A stretch of DNA of 11,601 nt from positions 1-11,601 of the forward strand of contig CAZPQQ010000094.1 of NCBI GenBank assembly GCA_964588665.1, in the 5' to 3' direction. Below the pieces are notes generated by a model, which was not told the DNA's origin, searched no databases, and saw nothing but the letters and a program-made list of their open reading frames with translations. Below, one piece after another: positions 1-7,292 of the stretch. Each line of letters begins with the position of its first letter. The stretch's first letter is position 1. Origin of the DNA: UBA2160 sp964588665. Its GTDB lineage: Bacteria > Chloroflexota > Dehalococcoidia > Lucifugimonadales > UBA1123. A program made the translations under genes and the position numbers.

Positions 1-28
1 CCTACTAGTGCAACGCTCTCAGTTTAGA

Positions 29-934
29 TTAGTCGTCCGATTGCGCCACGGCGAGCTTGGTCACGCCAAGAGCTTCGGCCTGTCGGATGACCTCCGCCCT
101 GTTCGCAGGCGACAACGGCTGCGTTGGGAGCCGCGGATCTCCGCAGTCGATTCCCAAGCGCTCGCTGATCAAGGTTTTGATCGTCGGGTGCATGCCGAAC
201 TCTCGCACGATCCCCGTGAGCTTGGCGGCGTGCTGCTGCGCAGCCTCGGCGGCGGGAATGTCGCCGGCGCTGTACGCGTCCCGAATCGCCACCCAGAACT
301 CGGGCGCGATGTTCGGGGGACCGTCGACGCATCCGGTCGCGCCGTTGGTCATCGCCGCGAGCATCTGCGTGCTATTGCCAATCAGGACGTCCAGGCCCAT
401 GTCAGCGAACGACCGGACGAAGCCCTGGTTCATCGCGGAATGCTTGAGCCCCTGAAGCTGCGGAACGCCGTCCTGGATCTTTTCCATGAGCTCAGGCGTG
501 ATCTCCACGCCCGTGGAACCGGGCAGGTTGTAGACGAACAGAGGCAAGTTCGCGGCTGCCGCCACGGTCTTGTAGTGCTGAACGATCGATTCATCCGGTT
601 GCCGGTAGAAGAACGGAGGCACGCAGCAGATGGCTTCGACGCCTGCTTTGCCCGCATTCTCCGCCAGCTTTGCCGCCCGCAGAGTCGTCGCCGCTCCAAC
701 GTGCATGATCATCTTCGTGCGTCCCCGGTTCTGATCCGCGGCTGCTCTGGCGATCTGCATGTTCTCTTCGTCGTCCAGGAGCACGCTTTCGCCGGTCCCG
801 CCAGCCACCCAGAATCCGTCTACGCCGGCTTGAATGTTGAACTCGACCACTTCTCTGAACGCGGCCTCGTTGAATCTGCCGTCCTCGCCCATAGGCGTGA
901 TAATCGCCGGAAGTATTCCTTTGAAGTCTGCCAT
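29..934 (-). CDS. DapA / N-acetylneuraminate lyase family aldolase (class I, Schiff-base)
   Basis: This 301-residue protein belongs to the DHDPS/NAL superfamily of TIM-barrel lyases, which cleave or form pyruvate C-C bonds through a lysine Schiff base. The length is normal for the family. Visible landmarks are the GGTGES substrate loop (residues 45-50), the YNLP tyrosine (Y135) and the Schiff-base lysine in GLKHS (K164). Two features argue against true dihydrodipicolinate synthase. The loop has Gly where DapA usually has the first Thr of GTTGE, and the LPGSTG segment after Y135 has Ser where DapA has its carboxylate-binding Arg. The family also includes N-acetylneuraminate, keto-deoxy sugar acid and other lyases, so the substrate is unassigned. 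The start at 934 is chosen because GGAGG (941-945) lies 6 bases upstream; ATG codons at 937 and 958 are alternatives. The gene is divergent from the lipoprotein gene, and its stop lies near the window edge. Confidence 0.88.
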   Translation of the reverse strand: MADFKGILPAIITPMGEDGRFNEAAFREVVEFNIQAGVDGFWVAGGTGESVLLDDEENMQIARAAADQNRGRTKMIMHVGAATTLRAAKLAENAGKAGVEAICCVPPFFYRQPDESIVQHYKTVAAAANLPLFVYNLPGSTGVEITPELMEKIQDGVPQLQGLKHSAMNQGFVRSFADMGLDVLIGNSTQMLAAMTNGATGCVDGPPNIAPEFWVAIRDAYSAGDIPAAEAAQQHAAKLTGIVREFGMHPTIKTLISERLGIDCGDPRLPTQPLSPANRAEVIRQAEALGVTKLAVAQSDD

Positions 935-979
935 CATATGCCTCCATGCATGGGTCATGTCTGTGTCTCGAATGTGCGC

Positions 980-988
980 ATTCTATCA
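980..988 (-). promoter_or_regulatory. Candidate extended -10 promoter for the DapA-family gene
   Basis: Read on the minus strand, the sequence TGATAGAAT matches an extended -10 element (TGn followed by TAGAAT). It lies about 46 bases upstream of the chosen start codon at 934. No convincing -35 hexamer sits 16-18 bases upstream, which is usual for extended -10 promoters. This is pattern matching only. Confidence 0.35.
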
Positions 989-1086
989 CCATGCCCGCCT
1001 TTGCGGTATCCCGGTGATCCGCCGCCGGCAGCCTCAAGATCTAGTCTCAGCCTGCGAACCCGTCCAAATGTGCGGCCCATTCTACG

Positions 1087-1116
1087 TTGACGGCCCAGGG
1101 CGTTACGAGCTACTTT
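1087..1116 (+). promoter_or_regulatory. Candidate promoter for the solute-binding lipoprotein
   Basis: TTGACG (1087-1092) is followed after 18 bases by TACTTT (1111-1116). The -35 matches consensus at five of six positions and the -10 at only three, so this is a weak candidate. It would give a leader of about 70 bases before the ATG at 1196. Confidence 0.25.
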
Positions 1117-1195
1117 GGGGTATGGCAATCACGCGAAGGCGCTTGCCGCGGTCTCGCGAGCGGTGACGTTCCAATCCATTCGGAGGTTCAAGCCT

Positions 1196-3094
1196 ATGTG
1201 GCGCAAACTATTGGCAGGACCCATGTTGGCGACAGCGCTAGTTCTGATGATGGGTTGCTCCGATGAGGTCGATGAACCAGCGGCCGCGGCCACGCCGGCG
1301 AATCAAGCAGCAGCGCCTGCGCCGACCACAGCCCCAACCTCCGCGCCAATTGCGCCGGCACAACCAGCTCCAGCGGTAATCGCCACGGCCACCGAGGCGC
1401 CGCTCCCCACCCTCACTCCACGCGCGGTTGATCCATCAGCCAACGTAAGGCCGTCGGGCACGCTGACATTGGCAGTCGCTGACATCGCGACGCCGAACGG
1501 CCTGCCTAGATTCTGCAGGGCGGGCTGTTCCGAAAACATCTACTTGGCAGGCATAACCGACACGCTGTTCAATTCCAACGTCACACCGGAGGGGACGATT
1601 GTCACCGAGCCGATGCTGGCGCTTTCCTTTGAATTGGACTCCAGAATGGAATTCAGCGAATTCACCCTCAGGCAGGGGGTGCAATTTCACAGGGGCTACG
1701 GCGAGATGACCGCCGAGGATGTCGCGTTCTCTTACAACGACGCCAATGCCGGCACGAATCCGGACTCCATCCACGGACAGGCTGGTGAGCTCGCTCTGCT
1801 GATTTCGTCGGTCGACGCGGTCGGCAAGTACAAGATCCGCGTAAACTACCGCAACTACGACAGTCGCGGCATTCTGCACGGATTCAGCCGATTTTGGCAG
1901 ACCGCCGGCATCGTGTCGAAGAAGGTATACGACGATTTAGGAGCAGACGGGGCGCAGAATACGCTGGTCGGAGTGGGTGCGTTTGAGAACGATGAGTGGG
2001 AGCGGGGCGGCGCCCTCGTCGGGCACGCCTTTACCGACTACTGGGGCATTTCGGAGGGTTGGGGCCCGTTCGTCGAGAACATCCGATGGTTGGAGGTTCC
2101 TGATGCCAACTCTCGGCGTGCCATGCTGGAAACCGGCGAAGTGCAGATAGCCGACGTCGGACTGAATGCACTGCCCGAACTGATCAATCAGGGGTTTGCG
2201 GCCCAGAAGAGAGCGCGGTACAACGTCACCGACAGCATCGCCATGTCGGGCAACTACTGGGAGAAATTCGGGGCGCTCACCGGGACCGAATTGAACCGTG
2301 AACGCGACATCTCCAAGGCCTGGGTCGGTGACCCATTCGAAGGCGGCGGCGACTTTGAGTCCAACACTCCGTCGATGCAACGATCGAAACTTGTTCGAAA
2401 CGCTCTCGCATGGTCGATCGAGCGCCAAACGTTAGTGGAGAGCCTGCTGGGCGGACTGGGCTTCGTGAACCATCAACCATACAACTCCAACCGAAGCCCT
2501 GCTCACGACGGCGCCTGGGACTGGGGAACTGATCACGGCCTTGCAAAAAGCCTGATCGACGAAGCTGGTTACACAGACGGATTCGAAATGGACCTTTGGG
2601 TCGGCACTGACGAGCTGGTGTCCAATATCGGAGAGTCCGTGGCGGCTGTTTGGAACGAACAACTTGGCGTGGCCGTCAACATGTTCAAAACATCCTACTC
2701 GGCCTTCCGCTCTGGATTGGCGTCGCGGAGCACTGATACGCCGTTCTTTGGTTGTAGCGACGAGAACCAGTCGAATTTTCCCTTCGACTGGGCGCATGGA
2801 TTCGTGATGAGCTCGATCGGCGCCAGCGGAGACGGTGTCGGCATGGAAATTCCATGGGCGAGCGAAACGTACGCCAACATGACTGGCGAGTCCAGAACGG
2901 AGGCGCGAGAGGCGTTGGCCGCAACATTCTTCGCCAACAATCGTGATTGGGCTCTATGCATCGGCGTCTTCGAGCGTCCGCTCTGGCCGGCATTCGACCC
3001 TGATGCCTTCGTCGACGGCGACTGGGATATGCGGCCGATGGCAAATCGAAACCTCGCCGCCCTCAACAATCTGAGGACGGCCAGACTGAAGTAA
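1196..3094 (+). CDS. ABC transporter substrate-binding lipoprotein, family 5 (peptide/nickel type)
   Basis: This 632-residue protein is predicted to be an extracytoplasmic binding lipoprotein that delivers peptides or other solutes to an ABC importer. The N-terminus is a lipoprotein signal: basic WRK, hydrophobic core, then LMMGC with the lipidated Cys at residue 21. The -3 position is Met, a relaxed lipobox. Residues of about 27-78 form an Ala/Pro/Thr-rich linker that would tether the domain to the membrane. The folded part begins near residue 85, and TAEDVAFSY (172-180) followed by a DAVGKYKIRV-type strand is characteristic of SBP family 5 (OppA/DppA). The length is slightly above the usual 500-600 because of the linker. 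The start at 1196 is preferred because GGAGG (1182-1186) lies 9 bases upstream and the signal peptide begins there; the frame is open 81 bases further up but adds no plausible leader. The ATPase genes downstream converge on it, so it is not co-transcribed with them. Confidence 0.88.
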   Translation: MWRKLLAGPMLATALVLMMGCSDEVDEPAAAATPANQAAAPAPTTAPTSAPIAPAQPAPAVIATATEAPLPTLTPRAVDPSANVRPSGTLTLAVADIATPNGLPRFCRAGCSENIYLAGITDTLFNSNVTPEGTIVTEPMLALSFELDSRMEFSEFTLRQGVQFHRGYGEMTAEDVAFSYNDANAGTNPDSIHGQAGELALLISSVDAVGKYKIRVNYRNYDSRGILHGFSRFWQTAGIVSKKVYDDLGADGAQNTLVGVGAFENDEWERGGALVGHAFTDYWGISEGWGPFVENIRWLEVPDANSRRAMLETGEVQIADVGLNALPELINQGFAAQKRARYNVTDSIAMSGNYWEKFGALTGTELNRERDISKAWVGDPFEGGGDFESNTPSMQRSKLVRNALAWSIERQTLVESLLGGLGFVNHQPYNSNRSPAHDGAWDWGTDHGLAKSLIDEAGYTDGFEMDLWVGTDELVSNIGESVAAVWNEQLGVAVNMFKTSYSAFRSGLASRSTDTPFFGCSDENQSNFPFDWAHGFVMSSIGASGDGVGMEIPWASETYANMTGESRTEAREALAATFFANNRDWALCIGVFERPLWPAFDPDAFVDGDWDMRPMANRNLAALNNLRTARLK

Positions 3095-3148
3095 GCCTCG
3101 GAACCCTGATGCGAGAACGCCTACCGTCTGCGAAGCATCAAACAACGA

Positions 3149-3184
3149 CAACGCCGCCGTGGCGTTTCGTCCACGGCGGCGTTG
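3149..3184. terminator. Strong hairpin between convergent genes, probable bidirectional terminator
   Basis: A perfect 14-bp inverted repeat (3149-3162 and 3171-3184) encloses an 8-base loop (CGTTTCGT). It sits between the stop of the lipoprotein gene (3094) and the stop of the convergent oppF-like gene (3243). There is no run of T on the plus side. On the minus side the sequence after the stem is mildly T-rich (TGTCGTTGTTT), so it fits best as the terminator of the ATPase operon and possibly serves both directions. Confidence 0.7.
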
Positions 3185-3242
3185 CTCATGCTTGCGTTGA
3201 GCGGAGAGCGTTGGTTCGCCCTCCATGTGTCTCAGGAACTCG

Positions 3243-4217
3243 CTAGTACAGGTGGCACACGACCCGGTGGCCCGGCGTCGGCTCGATCTCGACCGGTTCG
3301 GCGTCGGCGCAAGGCTCGTATCTCGACGGGCACCTTGGATGGAAATGGCAACCCTCGGGCGGGTTTACAGGAGAAGGAACCTCTCCGGTCAGGATGATCT
3401 CTTCCCTCTCGACATCCGGGTGCGACGGCAATGCGGCGGACATCAGCGCCCTTGTGTACGGATGCAGAGGGTTGTCGAAAAGCTCTTCCGTTGGGGCTTC
3501 TTCGACCAAGCGACCCAGGTACATGACGCCGACTTTGTCGCACATGTACCGAACCGTTGCGAGGTGGTGCGCGATGAGCAAGTAGGTGAGGTTGTGCTCG
3601 TCTTGAAGGTCTTCAAGCAGGTTCATGATCTGCGCCCGAATGGAGACGTCCAAGGCGGACACGGGTTCGTCGAGCACGATCAAGCTCGGGTTCAGCGCCA
3701 GGGAACGCGCGACGCCGATGCGCTGGCGCTGGCCGCCACTGAATTCGTGAGGGAACAGGTTCGACTGATACGCCGCCAAACCCACCTCTTCGAGCAGGCC
3801 GCCAACCCTGATTTTGATCTCCTGTTTCGTCAGCGTGCTGTTGACTTCCAATGGCTCGCCGATAATGCTCCCGACCCGCATTCTGGGATTGAGTGACGCC
3901 CAAGGGTCTTGGAACACGGCCTGCACTTTGGACTTGTAATTCCTTCGGCTGTCTCGGTCCATCGTGAGAGCGTCCGTGCCCTCGAAGCTGAACGTGCCCT
4001 CCGTCGGTTCCTCCAGGAGCAGGATCATTTTCGCCGTGGTCGTTTTCCCACAACCCGATTCACCGACAAGCCCGTAGGTCTTGCCTGGCTCGATATCGAA
4101 ATTAACGCCGTCCACGGCTTTGAGCCAGGATTTGGTCCTGCTGAGGAAGCCAGACCCGACCGGGAAGTGCTTCTTCAGACCTCGAATGCTCAATAGCGTC
4201 CCTTCGGAACTGGTCAT
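3243..4217 (-). CDS. Oligopeptide/dipeptide ABC transporter ATPase, OppF/DppF type
   Basis: This 324-residue cytoplasmic ATPase would energise uptake through an Opp/Dpp-type importer as partner of the adjacent OppD-like subunit. Motifs in order are Walker A GESGCGKTT (52-60), Q-loop Q103 in VFQDP, signature FSGGQ (159-163), Walker B LIVLDE (179-184), D-loop SALD (187-190) and the switch His217. The residue after the switch His is another His rather than the usual Asp. The C-terminal oligopeptide domain is present (HPYT at 252-255). It is followed by four cysteines (C290, C296, C303, C321), the pattern that holds a [4Fe-4S] cluster in a mycobacterial Opp ATPase. The start is ATG at 4217, with AGGTGA just upstream; the preceding TTG at 4220 is too close to that site. 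The gene lies 27 bases after the oppD-like stop, so the two form one operon. The name oppF is by family, and the transported solute is unknown. Confidence 0.9.
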   Translation of the reverse strand: MTSSEGTLLSIRGLKKHFPVGSGFLSRTKSWLKAVDGVNFDIEPGKTYGLVGESGCGKTTTAKMILLLEEPTEGTFSFEGTDALTMDRDSRRNYKSKVQAVFQDPWASLNPRMRVGSIIGEPLEVNSTLTKQEIKIRVGGLLEEVGLAAYQSNLFPHEFSGGQRQRIGVARSLALNPSLIVLDEPVSALDVSIRAQIMNLLEDLQDEHNLTYLLIAHHLATVRYMCDKVGVMYLGRLVEEAPTEELFDNPLHPYTRALMSAALPSHPDVEREEIILTGEVPSPVNPPEGCHFHPRCPSRYEPCADAEPVEIEPTPGHRVVCHLY

Positions 4218-4244
4218 CAATCACCTCATTCCAGAGAAAGCCGT

Positions 4245-5252
4245 TCAGGCAGTGGCCACTTTGTCTTTTTCTCTGAGCCAGCACGCAGCGGTCTGCCCGT
4301 CTTCGAGTTCGAACATATCCGGATACTCGGTTTTGCACCGGTCGAACGCGTACCGACATCGGTCGGCGAAAGCGCAACCCTCGTCCAAAGCCCACAGTGC
4401 GGGCGGCTGTCCGGGAATCGAATACAACCGCTCTTCTTTCACTTCCATCTTCGGCACTGACTGAATTAGCGCCTCGGTGTAGGGATGAGCCGGCTTGTTG
4501 AATATCTGCCGAACATCCCCCTGCTCGACGATCTTTCCGGCGTACATGACCGCGACCCGGTCGCACATCTTGGCGACGATGCCAAAGTCGTGCGTTATGA
4601 AGATGATGCCGACGCCGGTCTGTTCCTGGAGTTCCCGAAGCAGGCGCAAGTACTGCGCTTGAATCGTGGCGTCGAGCGAAGTGGTGGGCTCGTCGGCAAT
4701 GAGCACCGCGGGGTCGCAAGAGATTCCTATGGCGCCGACCACGCGCTGTCTCATGCCGCCTGAGAGCTGGTGGGGGAAGTCCTTGATCCGCACCTCGGGC
4801 GCCGGAATCCGGACCTTGCGAAGCATATCGATGACGTTGTCCTTCAAGCCTTGGCCGGATATGTTTTTGTGAATCTTCAGCGCCTCTCCGACCTGGTCTT
4901 CGATGTCGAACACCGGGTTGAGCGCGGTCATCGGGTCCTGTAGCACCATTCCGATGCGACTGCCCCTGATCTTCTCCATTTCGTCGTCGTCAAGCTGAAG
5001 GATGTCGTCGCCTTGGAGGAGAACTTGTCCGCCCACAATGTGGCCGGGAGGAGAAGGCACTAGTCGCATGATGGAAAGCGAGGTGACGGACTTGCCGCAT
5101 CCCGATTCGCCGACAACGCCTAGCGTTTCGCCGCGTCGAACCTGGAAGCTAACGCCGTCAACGGCCTTTACGACGCCCCACCTTGTGACAAAGTAGGTGC
5201 GAAGATCTTTGACGTCGAGGACAACTTCTCCGATGCGCTCAGAATCTAACAT
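4245..5252 (-). CDS. Oligopeptide/dipeptide ABC transporter ATPase, OppD/DppD type
   Basis: This 335-residue protein is the first gene of the ATPase pair. Motifs are Walker A GESGCGKS (48-55), Q-loop Q105 in VLQDP, signature LSGGM (163-167), Walker B VLIADE (183-188) with the OppD-typical ADEPTTSLD, and switch His221 in ITHDF. The C-terminal oligopeptide domain has HPYT (256-259) and four cysteines (C293, C299, C306, C324) with exactly the spacing seen in the OppF-like partner, a likely Fe-S site by analogy. The open frame extends to 5603, but the upstream part is rich in Arg and Cys and resembles no ABC domain. The ATG at 5252 has AAGGAG 9 bases upstream and gives a normal N-terminus. Opp and Dpp loci normally also encode two permeases; none is adjacent here, since the gene upstream is a divergent dehydrogenase. 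Confidence 0.9.
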   Translation of the reverse strand: MLDSERIGEVVLDVKDLRTYFVTRWGVVKAVDGVSFQVRRGETLGVVGESGCGKSVTSLSIMRLVPSPPGHIVGGQVLLQGDDILQLDDDEMEKIRGSRIGMVLQDPMTALNPVFDIEDQVGEALKIHKNISGQGLKDNVIDMLRKVRIPAPEVRIKDFPHQLSGGMRQRVVGAIGISCDPAVLIADEPTTSLDATIQAQYLRLLRELQEQTGVGIIFITHDFGIVAKMCDRVAVMYAGKIVEQGDVRQIFNKPAHPYTEALIQSVPKMEVKEERLYSIPGQPPALWALDEGCAFADRCRYAFDRCKTEYPDMFELEDGQTAACWLREKDKVATA

Positions 5253-5379
5253 CGACGCTTTCTCCTTCCGCATGAATCGACATGCAATCAACTCGGCGGC
5301 GCCCACACGATGCATGCGATTCTTGCCTGGAAGCACGACAAACAACACACGCCAACACGCTGGGCGAATTCGCACGCCA

Positions 5380-5408
5380 AATATAGCCCGTCTTGCCCCA
5401 AAACGCAA
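5380..5408 (-). promoter_or_regulatory. Candidate promoter for the oppD-oppF operon
   Basis: On the minus strand TTGCGT (5403-5408) is followed after 17 bases by TATATT (5380-5385). The -10 is good, and the -35 keeps only the TTG core plus spacing. It would start a leader of about 120 bases before the ATG at 5252. Confidence 0.35.
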
Positions 5409-5559
5409 CCCTAACCGGCAGTGGGTTTTCGACTCCGGCGGCGGATAATAATGACATGCGGCGAATGGACACAGGGCGCGCTTGAGCCGCTCGCACGCGA
5501 CCTCTGGCCGACGTCGAAGCTTGACCGGCACCCGGACCATCGCGTCACCGCAAATCGCA

Positions 5560-5589
5560 TTGACAGGCCTCGCCGGCGCTCCATACACT
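5560..5589 (+). promoter_or_regulatory. Candidate promoter for the zinc-dependent dehydrogenase
   Basis: A perfect TTGACA (5560-5565) is followed after 18 bases by TACACT (5584-5589), which matches the -10 consensus at four of six positions including the key TA and final T. The predicted start near 5596 gives a leader of about 26 bases ending in the ribosome site GGAGGGG (5611-5617). Confidence 0.5.
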
Positions 5590-5621
5590 CGGCGCAGCAT
5601 CACATCGGCAGGAGGGGAAGC

Positions 5622-6677
5622 ATGAAAGCCCTAGTGTATCATGGAAACAAAGACCTCAGGCTCGAGACTGTCCCCGAACCGAAACCCGGACCCGGCCAGG
5701 TGAAGCTCGACGTCGATTACTGCGGCATCTGCACCACGGACATTGAAGAGTACCTCTACGGCCCCGTGTTCATTTCCAGCGATTCGCCGAACCCGGTCAC
5801 CGGCCGGCAGATGCCGCTGACGACCGGTCACGAGATCGCGGCGACCGTGGCTGAGCTGGGGGACGGAGTCGCCTACCCGAACATGGGAGATCGCGTCGTT
5901 TTGAACGGCGTTCTGGCTTGCCGCACGTGCAGGTGGTGCAGGCTGGGCGAGACCTCGCAGTGCCCGTCGATGGCCGCGATCGGATTTGCGATCGACGGCG
6001 GGTTGGCCGAGAGCTTGGTTTGGCCCGCGGAGCAAACCGTGGTTCTTCCTGCAAATGTATCGAGCAAAGAAGCGGCTTTGGTGGAGCCCGCTGCGGTTGC
6101 CGTCCACGCGGTTCGGCGCTCCGGCGTCAACGCCGGCGACCGAGTCGCGGTCATCGGCGTTGGAACGGTCGGCCTGTTGGCCCTGCAAGCGCTCAAATCC
6201 CAGGGAGTCGAAGTCTACGCGGTCGACACGAGACAGATGAGCCTCGAGCTTGCGACGGAGCTCGGAGCCGACGCGGTCATCAATCCCGATGCCCAAGACG
6301 CGAGGGCTGCGCTTGCCGATCTGACCGGCGGCATCGGCCCGGACATCGTCATCGACGCGGCGGGCACCGCCGTGACTCCTGAGTTGGCGGTTGAGTCGGT
6401 GCGACGAGGCGGTCTGGTGTTGCTGGTGGCGATTTACACATCGGCGCCGCAGTTCGACTTCAACAGTCTGGTAGGCGCCGAGGTGCGGATGGCCGGCTCG
6501 TTGGCGTATGAACAGGACGATGTCGAGGAGGCGGTCAGGTTGATCGCATCCGGTCAGATGAAGACCTTGCCGTTGGTGTCCGACGTGATAAGGCTGGATC
6601 AGGTTATCGACACTGGATTCCCGCGGATGATGTCGCCTGACAAGGACATCTTCCGGATTCTCGTCACGCCGCGATAG
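5622..6677 (+). CDS. Zinc-dependent medium-chain alcohol/polyol dehydrogenase (butanediol/sorbitol dehydrogenase-like)
   Basis: This 351-residue cytoplasmic MDR enzyme is predicted to oxidise a secondary alcohol or polyol with a nicotinamide cofactor. Catalytic zinc ligands are visible as C37 (in YCGIC), H70 and E71 (GHE), with E155 in VEP. The structural-zinc lobe has C100, C103, C106 and C114 with the classic CX2CX2CX7C spacing. The Rossmann motif GVGTVG spans 179-184, and Asp202 at the end of the second strand favours NAD over NADP. The early segment with CGIC and the GPVFI stretch resembles 2,3-butanediol/sorbitol dehydrogenases, but the substrate is not determinable. The start at 5622 is set by GGAGGGG (5611-5617) and the family-typical MKALVYHG opening; the frame stays open upstream to 5421 without homology. 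Its stop converges on the kinase remnant that ends at 6712. Confidence 0.9.
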   Translation: MKALVYHGNKDLRLETVPEPKPGPGQVKLDVDYCGICTTDIEEYLYGPVFISSDSPNPVTGRQMPLTTGHEIAATVAELGDGVAYPNMGDRVVLNGVLACRTCRWCRLGETSQCPSMAAIGFAIDGGLAESLVWPAEQTVVLPANVSSKEAALVEPAAVAVHAVRRSGVNAGDRVAVIGVGTVGLLALQALKSQGVEVYAVDTRQMSLELATELGADAVINPDAQDARAALADLTGGIGPDIVIDAAGTAVTPELAVESVRRGGLVLLVAIYTSAPQFDFNSLVGAEVRMAGSLAYEQDDVEEAVRLIASGQMKTLPLVSDVIRLDQVIDTGFPRMMSPDKDIFRILVTPR

Positions 6678-6711
6678 ACGTTCGGCGATGGCATCCCGAG
6701 CACGGGCGCCG

Positions 6712-7274
6712 TCAGTCGTGCGGACAGTCGATGGCCGTTCTGAGTTCATTGAGGATGCGATCAAAATCCCAGACGGCCGGGTCACCCTGGATGAGCGGTC
6801 CCGGAATTTGCAGCGGAGCCCATTCACCTTGGTCGAGGCGTCTCGCGATCGAGCTTTGGACTTCTGTCGCATCGTCGAAGTGTCAGGGATGCCATGTGCC
6901 GGACGCAGCCCGCGTTCGATATCGTTCGATCAGAACGTCTTTAGGCGCCGTGCAGTGCACCTGCACGAAGCGGCACGGCAGGCGCGTGCGGAGGGCGACG
7001 AATCTTGGAGGATCAAGGCGGTGTGAAAGTTCATCTCAGCTATCAGAGAGCGTCTTGCCGTGATCTCGACCTCGATCCACCTGAACAACATATCAATTGC
7101 GGCTTTGCCAATGGCCTTCGACGACTCCCTATCGGTCCACGCAAGGTTGTCCATCAAAGTTTCTTTGATGTCGTCCTTGGACAGCACAGGGAATCCGAGC
7201 GCTTGACCCAAGGCTCGGGCGACTGTTGTTTTGCCAACCGCCGGCGGCCCGGATACCACGACCACGACGGGCAA
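6712..7274 (-). pseudogene. P-loop (AAA-type) kinase-like gene broken by a frameshift and an internal stop
   Basis: The 5' part from a TTG at 7274 encodes a P-loop NTPase: strand VVVVVSGPP, Walker A GPPAVGKTT (residues 9-17), then LSKDDIKETL, as in small nucleotide or antibiotic kinase-like proteins. This frame ends at a TGA (6930-6932) after tail residues that look out of frame. From about 7020 the neighbouring frame continues the protein: DPPRFVALRTRLPCRF, then VQVHCTAPKDVLIERYRTRA, an in-frame TGA (6883-6885) in a WHP-stop-HFDD context, and on to a stop at 6712-6714. Restoring one base near 7020-7021 (for example CC to CCC) and reading the TGA as Gly would give about 187 residues, a normal length for the family. 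The TTG lies 18 bases after the SMP-30 stop, in the same frame, and has no clear ribosome site. Sequencing error is an alternative for the frameshift. Confidence 0.7.
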
Positions 7275-7292
7275 CGGCTGCGGAGTAACCGA

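Larger units (their letters stand above)
5253..5621. other. Divergent intergenic region between the oppD-like and dehydrogenase genes
   Basis: These 369 bases hold no convincing gene. Open frames crossing the region on both strands are extensions of the flanking genes without domain content or ribosome sites. The stretch contains a promoter candidate for each side (listed separately). No tRNA or clear riboswitch fold was recognised. Confidence 0.5.

Noticed and set aside
8..1090. 360-codon plus-strand open frame opposite the DapA-family gene
   Set aside because: It is the antisense shadow of a clear enzyme gene, is Arg/His-rich, and has no ribosome site.
1182..1198. Sequence resembling a tRNA T-loop (GGTTCAAGCC) before the lipoprotein gene
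   Set aside because: No acceptor, D or anticodon stems surround it; it is the ribosome site and spacer of the gene.
5253..5603. N-terminal extension of the OppD-like protein up to 5603
   Set aside because: The added residues are Arg/Cys-rich without domain similarity, while the ATG at 5252 has a good ribosome site and gives the family-typical N-terminus.
6695..6706. Small hairpin CCCG-AGCA-CGGG between the dehydrogenase and the kinase remnant
   Set aside because: Only four base pairs and no T run, so it is too weak to call a terminator.
5631..6872. 413-codon minus-strand open frame opposite the zinc dehydrogenase
   Set aside because: It is antisense to a motif-complete enzyme and has a low-complexity Arg-rich composition typical of shadows in GC-rich DNA.
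6883..6885. TGA read as glycine or tryptophan under an alternative genetic code
   Set aside because: TGA ends several genes here at the expected C-terminus (OppD-like, SMP-30, SDR and YgfZ-like), so it is a normal stop in this genome.
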